Shown here: piece after piece, positions 53,274 to 62,411 of the stretch
Numbering within the stretch: the first letter of the stretch is position 1
Layout of the letters: each line of letters opens with the position of its first letter
Assembly (NCBI RefSeq): GCF_900538275.1
Contig: NZ_LR130778.1
Span: forward strand, 2,042,001 to 2,106,000
Reading direction: 5' to 3'
Origin: Petrocella atlantisensis
GTDB lineage: Bacteria > Bacillota > Clostridia > Lachnospirales > Vallitaleaceae
DNA length: 64,000 bases
The notes under the pieces: generated by a model
What the model saw: the letters and a program-made list of their open reading frames with translations, nothing else
Database searches by the model: none
What the model was told of the DNA's origin: nothing
Translations under genes and position numbers: made by a program

Positions 53274-53352
53274 TAATTTATTATATCCCCTCTCATTATA
53301 GCCAAGAAAAAGGAAAAGCACTTTTGCCTCTCTTTTTTCTTGGCTTTTTTGT
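53274..53352 (+). repeat. 80-bp repeat with terminator hairpin, copy 2
   Basis: It is the direct repeat partner of 52507-52586; here the stem extends to GCCAAG/CTTGGC and is followed by TTTTTTG. It terminates the DUF4160-DUF2442 unit. The two copies bracket that gene pair exactly. Confidence 0.85.
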
Positions 53353-53374
53353 CTATATCACCAAGCACGCCAAT

Positions 53375-53510
53375 ACCGACCATGAAGTTCCTGGAACAGG
53401 ACTGTGTTATGGAGCAAGTCAGCATGGATGCTGACCGTCGACATTTGGTGCATGGATGCACCAACGGTCGACCGTAATAATACAGTCTGTGGAAGGGTTT
53501 TCATGGGACC
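53375..53510 (+). repeat. Hairpin-rich intergenic repeat, solo copy A
   Basis: A 136-bp element in a 396-bp gene-free stretch. Ends: ACCGACCATGAAGTTCCTGG and TGGAAGGGTTTTCATGGGACC-like (last 20 bases). Inside are two perfect hairpins, GTCAGCAT-GG-ATGCTGAC (53418-53435) and GGTGCAT-GG-ATGCACC (53447-53462), the latter flanked by GTCGAC on both sides. A second copy in the opposite orientation lies inside the ISL3 element (60840-61051). The remaining bases to 53656 show only the ribosome site of the next gene. Confidence 0.85.
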
Positions 53511-53656
53511 TCTCTTAAATAACCCATCGCTATATGCCCTAATATTGTATTAATTCCATACCAACCATACTTCCTCTTGCTTTATAACATACGATTAGGT
53601 AAGATAGAAGAGTAGCCACATTAAGCAAAATAAAAATCAGCAAGGGGAGGTAACCT

Positions 53657-54379
53657 ATGTACCAGAATTATATATTTGATTTATACGGCACCCTCATAGA
53701 CATTAAGACAGACGAATCATCCGAATCGGTATGGGAAAAAATAGCCGTATTCATGGGCTACCAAGGCACTTATATCAACGGAAAAGAACTCAAACAATCC
53801 TATGATAAATACGTAAAAAAATACTTATCCCGTGTCAAAAATACAGACAACCCGGACATAGACATCACCGACGTATTCTATAAGATCTACAAAGACTTAG
53901 ACACCAAAGCAAGTCCAAAACTCGTACAATACACCGTCAAAGCTTTTCGTGCCATCACAACAGAACACATTAGTCTCTATCCCGGCGTCATGGAGATGCT
54001 ACAGGAATTGAAAAAAGGCAAGAAGCGCCTATTTATACTCTCCAATGCTCAGAGAGCCTTTTTGCAAGCAGAGATGAAGATGCTGGGTATTAAGAATCTC
54101 TTTGATGAGATTTATGTATCCTCAGATAAGGGCATGGGCAAGCCGGACCCTGCATTCTTTGAGATGGTACTCACAGAAAACGGCCTCAAGAAAAAAGAAA
54201 CCGTTATGATAGGAAAAGATTATGCCACAGACATCAAAGGTGCCAATGCAGTTGGTATTGATAGCCTCTACATTCATACCAATCTCAGCGACAAAAAAGC
54301 AAAAAGAGAAGAAGCAACCTTTGAGATTGTTGACGGTTTCCACGAAGACATCATCAAGCTGTTGGTCTTACAGCAATAA
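53657..54379 (+). CDS. HAD hydrolase, subfamily IA
   Basis: This 240-aa protein has HAD motif I 'YIFDLYGTLIDI' (DxYGT, about 5-16), motif II 'LFILSNAQ' (about 125-131), the motif III lysine in 'DKGMGKPDPAFF' (about 161-170) and motif IV 'MIGKDYATDIKGA' (K-D instead of G-D in the first pair). A four-helix cap lies between motifs I and II. It is probably a small-molecule phosphatase, not assigned further. It has GGGGAGG before the ATG and is followed 18 bp later by a membrane protein gene. Confidence 0.82.
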   Translation: MYQNYIFDLYGTLIDIKTDESSESVWEKIAVFMGYQGTYINGKELKQSYDKYVKKYLSRVKNTDNPDIDITDVFYKIYKDLDTKASPKLVQYTVKAFRAITTEHISLYPGVMEMLQELKKGKKRLFILSNAQRAFLQAEMKMLGIKNLFDEIYVSSDKGMGKPDPAFFEMVLTENGLKKKETVMIGKDYATDIKGANAVGIDSLYIHTNLSDKKAKREEATFEIVDGFHEDIIKLLVLQQ

Positions 54380-54397
54380 ACTTAATGGAGAGATTAC

Positions 54398-55477
54398 ATG
54401 AAGACATTTGATAAGAAAGAAGTGGCAAAAGAAGGCCTAAAAGTAGGACTAAAAGCCTTTATCCTTACCTTTGGAATCGCCTTTGTTATAGCACTCATTA
54501 TTAATATATCCGTGATTGAACATCTGCAAGACTATCTCCAAGGGACACTCAGTCAGAACATTGGCTTTCGTTTTGGGATGGTCATCAGAACCACTTCCAT
54601 ACTCATGAACATGGCGGTATTTAATACCTCCGGACAGATTCAACTGGGACTCCTGGCGTTCATCGGACTGCCTTTGTTCTCATTTTATCTGGCAGATCGC
54701 ATGGATAACAAAAAAGAAGGTATGGATGATGTTGGCTTCTTCATCTACGGGGTAGCATCAGGTGTCTACACCATACTATTAATGACCATCGCCCTCATCG
54801 GTAAAGGTACTTTCCTAGGGGTGAACATCAGTTTTGTATCCATAAGAAATCTCATATTAACCTTTGTCATCAGCTTCTTGATACAAGTGGTGATTGGTAT
54901 GAACTATGACGCCAACCGTATAGCCGGCGTTGTGGCAACCAGATGGATGATAAGATTAAGTCTTGGCGTATCAGGTCTAATCGGTATTGTCGCCATTATA
55001 GCTGGTGCGACGAAAGTTACAACGAATCCTTTACTCATTCTTATGGGTATTTTATTACTGGCACCGAATCTAATGGTCTATGTCCTTTTTATGATGATGG
55101 GTATTGGTATTGATTTTAACAGTGGACTGGACAAGCTACTAGCTTTTGGTAATATGAACTTAACCTATACGGGCATGCCTGTTGGTGTTCGCATATTTTT
55201 GATGATACTATTCATTGGGATAACCTTATATGCCATATCAAGGATTGAGAAAGAAAAGTTCCTAGGCGGCCTCATTGTATTTGCCACCTTGTTTTCCCTG
55301 ACTTGTCTTGGCATGGCTTATTGCACCAGGATTAACCTAGGCTTAATTAAAGGCCTCATGGAAGTGGATATGGGCATCAACCTTATCAAAGCTTTTCTAT
55401 ATCCTTTTGTGGGTATCTTTTTACTGGGCGGCTTATGGCAAGCCATCCAGAGGGTAAGAAATGTAATCAAGTCATAA
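54398..55477 (+). CDS. Polytopic membrane protein, unknown function
   Basis: This 359-aa protein has an N-terminal amphipathic stretch rich in Lys and about eight to nine hydrophobic segments. I do not recognise a named family. It lies 18 bp after the HAD hydrolase gene with GGAGAG before the ATG, so the two are probably one transcript. It ends just before the promoter of the proS T-box. Confidence 0.6.
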   Translation: MKTFDKKEVAKEGLKVGLKAFILTFGIAFVIALIINISVIEHLQDYLQGTLSQNIGFRFGMVIRTTSILMNMAVFNTSGQIQLGLLAFIGLPLFSFYLADRMDNKKEGMDDVGFFIYGVASGVYTILLMTIALIGKGTFLGVNISFVSIRNLILTFVISFLIQVVIGMNYDANRIAGVVATRWMIRLSLGVSGLIGIVAIIAGATKVTTNPLLILMGILLLAPNLMVYVLFMMMGIGIDFNSGLDKLLAFGNMNLTYTGMPVGVRIFLMILFIGITLYAISRIEKEKFLGGLIVFATLFSLTCLGMAYCTRINLGLIKGLMEVDMGINLIKAFLYPFVGIFLLGGLWQAIQRVRNVIKS

Positions 55478-55481
55478 AACC

Positions 55482-55510
55482 TTGACAAGTCTATATAATA
55501 CGCGTAGAAT
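55482..55510 (+). promoter_or_regulatory. Promoter of T-box/proS
   Basis: -35 TTGACA (55482-55487), 17-bp spacer, -10 TAGAAT (55505-55510). Consensus -35, near-consensus -10. Confidence 0.75.
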
Positions 55511-55514
55511 AAGC

Positions 55515-55777
55515 ACTAATTCTAATATATATAGAACCATGCGTCGATAAGGACCAGTACACACGTAAGCGAATCCGTTGAAGGGCGAAGTCCCCAACCA
55601 GAGAAAAAATCCTAGGCTGAGAGATTTTGATTCCAACCTGTAGAACCTACCTTGGAGCAGCGTTGCAAACAACGCCGGAAGCTTACCGTTATACAAGCAC
55701 TTGAGACTGTCTAAGGACATGAACGAGGGTGGTACCGCGACAATCATCGCCCCTTGCACTTGCAAGGGGCGTTTTTT
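55515..55777 (+). ncRNA. T-box riboswitch (proline) upstream of proS
   Basis: It contains the T-box core AGGGTGGTACCGCG (55726-55739), whose bases pair with the uncharged tRNA acceptor end, and a following terminator CGCCCCTTGCA/TGCAAGGGGCG (55748-55771) with TTTTTT. The stem I specifier appears to be CCT (55646-55648) in the context GAA-CCT-ACC, a proline codon, consistent with the gene it controls. Low charged tRNA-Pro should favour the antiterminator and allow proS expression. Confidence 0.93.
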
Positions 55778-55831
55778 ATGCTTGAAAACATTCTAATAAA
55801 AACAACCTATAATAAGGAAGGAGCATCAATC

Positions 55832-57268
55832 ATGGCAAAAGAAAAACAATTCGTAGAAGCCATCACCAGTATGGATCAAGACTTCTCCCAGTGGTACACC
55901 GATGTGGTCAAGAAAGCGGAGCTCATCGACTATTCAAGTGTCAAAGGCTGTATGGTCATTAAGCCTTATGGTTACGCAATATGGGAACTGATACAAAAAC
56001 AACTCGACAAGAGGTTCAAAGACACCGATCATGAGAACGTCTACATGCCTATGTTCATACCAGAGAGTCTGTTGCAAAAAGAAAAAGACCACGTAGAGGG
56101 CTTTGCACCTGAAGTGGCATGGGTCACTCATGGTGGTTCAGAGAAGTTAGCTGAGCGCCTATGCATTCGTCCTACTTCAGAGACCTTATTCTGCGAGCAT
56201 TATGCCAACATCATTCAATCCTATAGAGACTTGCCTAAGCTTTACAACCAGTGGTGTTCCGTTGTTAGATGGGAAAAAACCACCAGACCTTTCCTAAGAT
56301 CATCTGAATTCCTATGGCAAGAAGGCCACACCGCCCATGCCACAGCCGATGAAGCCCAAGCTGAGACCATCAAGATGTTAGACGTCTATGCTGAGTTCTG
56401 TGCCAACGTCTTAGCCATCCCTATGGTCAAAGGCCGCAAGACAGAGAAAGAAAAATTCGCAGGCGCCAAAGCCACTTATACGATAGAAGCTTTGATGCAC
56501 GATGGTAAGGCCCTACAATCCGGAACCACCCACAACTTCGGTGACGGCTTTGCCAAAGCCTTTGATATTCAGTATACGGACACAGACAACACATTGAAGT
56601 ATGTCCACCAAACCTCATGGGGTATGAGCACTCGCCTTATTGGTGCAGTCATCATGGTTCACGGTGACGATTCGGGACTGGTCTTACCACCTGCAATAGC
56701 CCCTATTGAAGTTATGATCATCCCGATCATGCAGAAGAAAGAAGGGGTACTGGAGAAAGCCGAAGAACTAAGAAAGCGCTTAGCAATAAGCCATAGAGTC
56801 AAGGTCGACACCAGTGACAAGAGCCCAGGATGGAAATTCTCAGAATATGAGATGAAGGGCGTACCAGTCAGAGTCGAGATCGGACCTAAGGATATGGAGA
56901 AGAATCAATGTGTCTTAGTTAGAAGAGACACCAGAGAAAAGTTGATTGTGTCTTTAGATGAACTGGAAGTCAGCGTAGAAAACCTACTGAGTCAAATGCA
57001 ACAAGACTTATTAGACAAAGCGACTAAACACAGAGACGCTCATACCACCACCGCCGTCACCATGGAAGACTTCGCGTCACAGTTAAAAGCAACCCCAGGC
57101 TTCGTAAAAGCCATGTGGTGTGGCGAGACAGCTTGCGAAGAAGCGATTAAGGAAGTAACCGGTGCATCTTCTAGATGCATGCCCTTTGAGCAAGAGGAGC
57201 TGGCAGAGACTTGTATCTGTTGTAATAAACCAGCGAAGGAAATGGTTTATTGGGGTAAGGCATATTGA
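55832..57268 (+). CDS. proS: Prolyl-tRNA synthetase, archaeal/eukaryotic type
   Basis: This 478-aa class II synthetase has motif 2 '[21 protein letters not shown]' (split here: '[20 protein letters not shown]', about 149-168), 'RPTSETLF' (about 112-119), motif 3 region '[17 protein letters not shown]', and the C-terminal zinc-like '[19 protein letters not shown]'. The short form without an editing insertion, with this tail, is the archaeal/eukaryotic-like ProRS that some Firmicutes carry. The ATG at 55832 follows AAGGAGC; the longer ORF start at 55754 lies in the T-box terminator and was rejected. Controlled by the T-box. Confidence 0.95.
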   Translation: MAKEKQFVEAITSMDQDFSQWYTDVVKKAELIDYSSVKGCMVIKPYGYAIWELIQKQLDKRFKDTDHENVYMPMFIPESLLQKEKDHVEGFAPEVAWVTHGGSEKLAERLCIRPTSETLFCEHYANIIQSYRDLPKLYNQWCSVVRWEKTTRPFLRSSEFLWQEGHTAHATADEAQAETIKMLDVYAEFCANVLAIPMVKGRKTEKEKFAGAKATYTIEALMHDGKALQSGTTHNFGDGFAKAFDIQYTDTDNTLKYVHQTSWGMSTRLIGAVIMVHGDDSGLVLPPAIAPIEVMIIPIMQKKEGVLEKAEELRKRLAISHRVKVDTSDKSPGWKFSEYEMKGVPVRVEIGPKDMEKNQCVLVRRDTREKLIVSLDELEVSVENLLSQMQQDLLDKATKHRDAHTTTAVTMEDFASQLKATPGFVKAMWCGETACEEAIKEVTGASSRCMPFEQEELAETCICCNKPAKEMVYWGKAY

Positions 57269-57416
57269 TATGTTACATCACAGTTACATTTCCCAAAAAA
57301 TCTTGTATTCTGCGGAGAATGTGATAAAATAAGAGAAGGCACAGACTTTATGAGGCAATACCTATACGTGGCGGTAACAAGTCTATTACAGATATGTTAC
57401 ATCTATGGCTAGTGTG

Positions 57417-57446
57417 TTGACGTTACTTAAAGGGGAGTGCTATAAT
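57417..57446 (+). promoter_or_regulatory. Promoter of S-layer gene
   Basis: -35 TTGACG (57417-57422), 18-bp spacer, -10 TATAAT (57441-57446), followed by an untranslated leader of about 70 nt with two purine-rich ribosome sites. A weaker promoter-like sequence lies near 57302-57330. Confidence 0.7.
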
Positions 57447-57519
57447 TTATCCTGTGTTGTAGACTCGATAAAGGGGGCTACACAGAAGGCGAACAATTAA
57501 CAAGGAGGAGACACTAGCA

Positions 57520-60465
57520 ATGAAATTAAAAGGAGGAAACAAAAACATGAGAAAAACAAATCGTTTTGTTGCATTACTTATGGCTTTGGTTCTAGTTTTC
57601 AGCTCAGCAATGAGCACTGCAGTTTTCGCTAACGAAGACGTAGCAGGAACAGAATTCGAAGTTACAGTAGGCAAACTTAAGGCAGTAGGTATTATGGAAG
57701 GTTACCCAGATGGAACTTTCAAACCAGAAGGCGAAATCACAAGAGCAGAATTTGCTAAGATCGCAGTTGTAGCACTTGGTCTTGGAGACGCTGCTGAAGT
57801 ATCAAGAGGCGTAACTAAGTTCCCAGACGTACCTTCAACTCACTGGGCAACTGGTTATATCAACTTAGCAGTTAACAGAGGCATTCTTGTTGGATATCCT
57901 GATGGATCATTCCAACCAAATGGCAAATTAACAAACGCTGAAGCAGCTACCATTCTTGTACGTCTTGTTGGACTTGGTCCAGTAGTAGACAAGCAAGGAA
58001 CTTGGCCAGCAAACTACATCGGTAGAGCGGCTAACGAAGGTATCCTTAAAGGCGTAAACGTAGCTAGTTCAACAAACGCACTTCGTGGATTAACTGCGAA
58101 AATGTTATTGAACACTATTGAAGTTCCACTTTGGGGCGCTGATGGATACAATAATGATGGTTCTGTAACATATGGTAAATTATCACCAGAACAAACACAT
58201 CTTACTGATATGCTAAACGTAAAAGTATATGAAGACAAAGAAGTAGAAGGATATGACATTGATGATAATGAAATAACAATCGATGGTGTACCTACTAACG
58301 AAATAGCTGAAAATGCAACTTTTGACTTCTATGACGTATACAGAAACTTAGTTGATGTATGGGTTAATGATGATGATGAAATCATCTATGTAGCTAAAAC
58401 AACAACAAGCTTCATTGATGCAATTGAAGTTAAGCTTGGTACTACAAATGAAGTAAAATTATTAGGTGCAGATAAAACTTATAAATTAGCGACTAGTTTT
58501 GTTGCTGCTAATAATTCAGATGTAAACCGTGCAGGTGGCGCAGTAGCAGATGCAACAAAGTATGACTTAGCAAAAGTTGTTGTTGATGATAACAATAGAG
58601 TAATATTTGTTGATGCGTATACTTTCGTTGATTTTATGGTAGTTGACTCAGTAGATGGTGATGTTGTAACAGATATCGAAGGAACTGAAATCAACTTAGA
58701 AGATTTCCAAATAATGAAAAATGGTATGCTTGTAGATGCTGAAGCAGCAGTTAAAGGCGATATCATTACGTACAACACAACTGGTGATGGATTTGCAGAA
58801 ATCTTTACTAAATCAGTTGAAGGCGAAATCACAAATATTTTTAGTACAGGTATTAGAGTTGGTGGAAAAACTTATGACTTTAACAAAGGTCTAGTAGCAG
58901 ACATCACAACTTTATATGTAAATGAAGATGGTGACTTAGCTACATTTGATACAGATGCAGCTGAGCAAATGGAAGATGAAGGTCCAATAGCTATTTTCCT
59001 AGACAGAGAAGGCAAAATGCTTTTTGTTACTGGTGAACTTGGCGATGTTGAGACAAGCAAAGTTGTAAATATTTTAACTTCTGATATTTCAACTCAAACT
59101 TTGTTTGGCGAAACTAGTATCAGAGCCGTAGTTATTAATGAAGAAGGTACTAAAGTTACCAAAACAATAGCACTAAGAGACCTAGACTTTATTACTCTTG
59201 ATAATACAAAAGTAGAAGTTGGTGATGGCGTTGGAGTAAATGAAGTAGATTACTTTGAATTAACTGGAGCTGATTTACTTAGAGCTTACAACAGTGCTGA
59301 CGCTCTTACAGCAGATGCTTCTTTTGGTGATTTATCTGCAGGTGCTGTTGATTCTCAATTTGCAGAAGATAGTATCATTGAATTCCATTATGATACTGAT
59401 GGTAATGTTGTTGGATTAGGATTATTTAGTGGAACAACAGCATTAACAACAACAGTTAAGATTGATAAAGATGGTGGCGATAAATATGCAGTTGTCGGTG
59501 GTACATCATACAGATTGATGAACGACACATTATTATTTGACATTACTGATGGCACAAGCGCAGATGACACAATTATTAATGAGTGGAGTGCTGCAACAGA
59601 TGTTAAAGAAGTAGCACTTGGCGCAACAGTTTATGTTAAAGGCGGCGAAGTATTATATATCGTTTCTGGTAGCGTTGATGCATTAACAGATGAAACAGAT
59701 GTAACAGGTTTACTTGCAACACATAAACTTAATGCGGCAGCAACCAAAGTAACTGAACTTAAAGCGTGGGTTAACGGTGTTGAAACTACCTATGTTGTTG
59801 ATAGTATTGCATTTGCAGATCTTCCAGGTGGAGTAGATATTACAAATGGTAATACTTATATCTTAACCGTTGATGATGTATCCGGTAAAGTTATAGCGAT
59901 AGCTGATGCAGATGTTGTAACAGGTGGTATACAAACAGTTAACACTTCAGCAAGAGAAATTACAATTGCTGGAACTACTTACAAACTAGTAAGTGGATTT
60001 AAGATTGTTGATATTACTGATGGCACTGACAATGGTGAAGTAATTAACCTAGTTAACGTTAAAGCTGGTAACACTGCTACATTGGTTCTTGAAAATGCAG
60101 GATCAGTATTTGTAGAACTAGTTGTAGTAACAAACTCTACAGCTGATGTTACAGCTCCAACAGTTACTCAACAAATTACTGCAGCTAGCACTATAACAGC
60201 TAATGGAACACATGTACTTCAATTTAGCGAAGAGCTAAACGTAGCTAGTAAAGCTTCAGTAAAAGCAGCAGTAGACGCAGCATTTACTGAAACTGGTGCA
60301 GCAACCGTAACAAGTGCATGGAATGCAGCAGGAACAACTTTGACAGTTACTATAGCTGGATGGGCTGCATCACCAGCGGATGATGTTACTTTAGCAGCTA
60401 TTGCTAATCAAGTTGTTACTGACTTAGCTGGAAATACTTCAGCTGCTCTAGACGTACAACAATAA
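57520..60465 (+). CDS. S-layer protein with three SLH domains
   Basis: This 981-aa protein has a signal peptide ending near 'TAVFA' (about residue 38) and three SLH domains at about 45-200 ('GYPDGTFKPEGEITRAEFAK', 'WATGYINLAVNRGILVGYPDG', 'NYIGRAANEGILKGV') that bind secondary cell-wall polymer. The remaining 770 residues are Ala/Thr/Asp/Val-rich and beta-like, with few Cys or Trp. Two starts are possible: ATG 57520 after AAGGAGG and ATG 57547 after AAAGGAGG. The strong promoter, long leader and A-ending codons fit a highly expressed surface layer. Confidence 0.9.
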   Translation: MKLKGGNKNMRKTNRFVALLMALVLVFSSAMSTAVFANEDVAGTEFEVTVGKLKAVGIMEGYPDGTFKPEGEITRAEFAKIAVVALGLGDAAEVSRGVTKFPDVPSTHWATGYINLAVNRGILVGYPDGSFQPNGKLTNAEAATILVRLVGLGPVVDKQGTWPANYIGRAANEGILKGVNVASSTNALRGLTAKMLLNTIEVPLWGADGYNNDGSVTYGKLSPEQTHLTDMLNVKVYEDKEVEGYDIDDNEITIDGVPTNEIAENATFDFYDVYRNLVDVWVNDDDEIIYVAKTTTSFIDAIEVKLGTTNEVKLLGADKTYKLATSFVAANNSDVNRAGGAVADATKYDLAKVVVDDNNRVIFVDAYTFVDFMVVDSVDGDVVTDIEGTEINLEDFQIMKNGMLVDAEAAVKGDIITYNTTGDGFAEIFTKSVEGEITNIFSTGIRVGGKTYDFNKGLVADITTLYVNEDGDLATFDTDAAEQMEDEGPIAIFLDREGKMLFVTGELGDVETSKVVNILTSDISTQTLFGETSIRAVVINEEGTKVTKTIALRDLDFITLDNTKVEVGDGVGVNEVDYFELTGADLLRAYNSADALTADASFGDLSAGAVDSQFAEDSIIEFHYDTDGNVVGLGLFSGTTALTTTVKIDKDGGDKYAVVGGTSYRLMNDTLLFDITDGTSADDTIINEWSAATDVKEVALGATVYVKGGEVLYIVSGSVDALTDETDVTGLLATHKLNAAATKVTELKAWVNGVETTYVVDSIAFADLPGGVDITNGNTYILTVDDVSGKVIAIADADVVTGGIQTVNTSAREITIAGTTYKLVSGFKIVDITDGTDNGEVINLVNVKAGNTATLVLENAGSVFVELVVVTNSTADVTAPTVTQQITAASTITANGTHVLQFSEELNVASKASVKAAVDAAFTETGAATVTSAWNAAGTTLTVTIAGWAASPADDVTLAAIANQVVTDLAGNTSAALDVQQ

Positions 60466-60540
60466 ACCATAAGTACAGAAAAACCAAAGGGACGGTTCTT
60501 CCGGCTCAGTGGGGTAACAAAAGTTAATACAGTATAATAG

Positions 60541-60579
60541 AGACCCGTTAGTCATGAATTTGACTAGCGGGTCTTTTTG
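60541..60579 (+). terminator. Terminator of S-layer gene
   Basis: AGACCCGTTAGTCA and TGACTAGCGGGTCT arms, 6-nt loop, then TTTTTGTG; 75 bp after the stop. Only one G-T wobble is needed. Confidence 0.85.
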
Positions 60580-60733
60580 TGCTTAGAAGTGATATTTCGC
60601 GCATAGTTAATGCAACTATTGCATATGCTGAATATGGATGATATCATGTAACGTATACGGTAAACCATGAGTACTAGCTTTAATTCGGCTCTTTGTCAAA
60701 TCTTGGGGTAATCCCTATATTGATGAGTCAACC

Positions 60734-60768
60734 AAGTCTCTAAGTGAAAAAAAGCTTAGGGACTTTTT
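60734..60768 (+). terminator. Terminator-like hairpin inside the ISL3 left end
   Basis: AAGTCTCTAAG and CTTAGGGACTT arms with a 10-nt loop, then TTTTT on the + strand. It would stop transcripts entering the element from the S-layer side, protecting the transposase gene from antisense read-through. Confidence 0.6.
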
Positions 60769-60839
60769 TAGATGAAGTTAGATGTTCTTTTACAACCCTA
60801 ATACAAGCTGGGGATAGAATGAAAGGGGTTTTAATGGTG

Positions 60840-61051
60840 GGTCCCATGAAAACCCTTCCACAGTGTGTATGACTACGGCCTCCGGTTGGTGCGTCCTGCA
60901 CCAAAAGTCGGCGGTCTGCATCCATGCAGACTTGCAAATTTCATAAGAAAGTTTTCACTTAGCATCATGTCTTGAAGACTGACATGATGCATGAAGTTAC
61001 TTTCTTATGAGCCTAGTCACACACACTGCTTCCAGGAACTTCATGGTCGGT
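60840..61051 (-). repeat. Hairpin-rich repeat, copy B (inside ISL3)
   Basis: Read on the minus strand it starts ACCGACCATGAAGTTCCTGG and ends CATGGGACC, as copy A does. It contains GTCTGCAT/ATGCAGAC (60914-60931) and TTGGTGC/GCACCAA (60886-60904), the counterparts of copy A's hairpins, plus an extra nested hairpin block: CATAAGAAAGT/ACTTTCTTATG (60942-60952, 60999-61009) enclosing CATCATGTC/GACATGATG (60963-60971, 60981-60989). It lies 3' of the transposase gene. Confidence 0.85.
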
Positions 61052-61079
61052 GCTAACTAACATGGTATTATTGGTACCT

Positions 61080-62252
61080 TTAACTCATCATGTGGAGTAT
61101 ACGATTTTTAAACCTATTGAAATTACGCATACCATATGCATTTCTTTTAAGAACCTTAATCTTATTGTTAACGCCTTCTGTATAGCCATTCGTATAAGGA
61201 CAAGTAAAGGAGTTAAGAATATACTTTTGCCAGTTTATGATGGTATTCATACACGTTATAAACTCGGGTTCATTCTGTGTTGCTACAAAAACGTACCATT
61301 CTTTAAGGCGTTTTAATGCTGTATCCTTATCTGGAGCATCTACAAAGTCATAGAACTTTTCCTTAAGAAGATAAGCTGTCCTAAGCCTTGAGGATGTATC
61401 AAGCATGACGCTTACTTGGTCGACTTGCTCATCTGTTAAAAATCGACGTCTTTTTAATAGTAGGTGTCGGCTTCTTTTGAAGTATTTCCTTCTCGTCTTG
61501 TAAAATTTTTTCTGCTCTTGTTTTCTAACCCGATCAAAGGCCCATGTTATCTGTCTAATCCAATGATACTTGTCTATGACGATTGTTGCATTCTTAAAAT
61601 AGGTTTCAGCAATATCGCGATAAGGCTGCCACATATCCATAACAAAATAAGCTACTTTATCACGGTTCTTAAAGCGTCTGAAGTAGTCAGAAAGGATATG
61701 ATGTTCGCGACCAGGCAAAATATCTAAGACCTTTTTATTAACCGGATCAGTAAGAATACCTTGATATTTGCGTCCCGCATTACCCTTAAATTCATCAATA
61801 GACAGCACTCTGGGTAAAGAGGTATTGGTATAGTCGATAAATTTAAAGAGTCTAAAAATAGTGGTTATAGAAAGATTACAATGTTTAGCAATATCGGTCA
61901 TGGAATGTGTAGAACGCATTCTATCAATGACATACTGGACTAAACGCGTAGACATTCTAAAATAGCGAGGAAGAAAAGTATTCTTCTCATAAAACCGCTT
62001 ATTACAATGATTACAAGTATAACGACGCTTACGATAATGAAACAAAGTATTGAGGCCAAAAGCAGGAGCATCTTTAAACACTTGAAACCTGTAATCATGT
62101 ACTTTATCGGTCTTTTGATGACAATGGGGGCAATGATGAGTTCTTCTGGGTAATTCACAATAGATGTGTAATGCATCAGGGTCATTTTCGATTTTAGTTA
62201 CGATTATGTCTTTTAATCCTAACAGTTTTTCGATATAATGGTTATTGAGCAT
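61080..62252 (-). CDS. ISL3-family transposase
   Basis: This 390-aa transposase has an N-terminal zinc ribbon (CPHCHQK... CNHCNKRF, about residues 41-81), a helix-turn-helix ('DIAKHCNLSITTIFRLFKF', about 118-137) and the DDE domain with 'LSIDEFKG' (first Asp), 'FVMDMWQPYRDIAETYF' (second Asp) and 'TNGYTEGVNNKIKVLKR' (catalytic Glu). It ends normally. AAGGAGG precedes its ATG. Length (about 400) fits the family. It appears intact. Confidence 0.95.
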   Translation of the reverse strand: MLNNHYIEKLLGLKDIIVTKIENDPDALHIYCELPRRTHHCPHCHQKTDKVHDYRFQVFKDAPAFGLNTLFHYRKRRYTCNHCNKRFYEKNTFLPRYFRMSTRLVQYVIDRMRSTHSMTDIAKHCNLSITTIFRLFKFIDYTNTSLPRVLSIDEFKGNAGRKYQGILTDPVNKKVLDILPGREHHILSDYFRRFKNRDKVAYFVMDMWQPYRDIAETYFKNATIVIDKYHWIRQITWAFDRVRKQEQKKFYKTRRKYFKRSRHLLLKRRRFLTDEQVDQVSVMLDTSSRLRTAYLLKEKFYDFVDAPDKDTALKRLKEWYVFVATQNEPEFITCMNTIINWQKYILNSFTCPYTNGYTEGVNNKIKVLKRNAYGMRNFNRFKNRILHMMS

Positions 62253-62411
62253 AAGCTTTACCTCCTTGTTGTTTGGTTGTGGTGACTTTATTTTACAAGG
62301 GATTTAGTTTATGCTCAACTTTTTTTGTAAAAAAATAAATGTTGAGGTGAATATCTCACCCCAACATTTATTATAGAACCTTTAATTCAAGCCACCAATA
62401 CGGCGGCTGAT

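Larger units (their letters stand above)
60687..62380 (-). mobile_element. ISL3-family insertion sequence with 8-bp target duplication
   Basis: Ends are imperfect inverted repeats: GGCTCTTTGTCAAATCTTGG at 60687 and, on the other strand from 62380, GGTTCTATAATAAATGTTGG. The flanking 8 bases are identical, TTTAATTC at 60679-60686 and at 62381-62388, the size that ISL3 elements duplicate. It carries one transposase gene on the minus strand and 390 bp of non-coding sequence behind it that holds a hairpin-rich repeat (60840-61051). The intact duplication argues for a recent insertion. Confidence 0.93.

Noticed and set aside
53252-53464. Minus-strand small reading frame over the solo hairpin repeat
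   Set aside because: Its codons come from palindromic repeat DNA and the terminator repeat; no protein-like conservation is seen.
55754-55831. Longer proS start upstream of 55832
   Set aside because: These codons overlap the T-box terminator stem; the ATG at 55832 has a good ribosome site and matches the usual ProRS start.
60740-60937. Minus-strand small reading frame in the ISL3 tail
   Set aside because: It overlaps a terminator hairpin and the hairpin repeat copy B; best explained as non-coding structured DNA.
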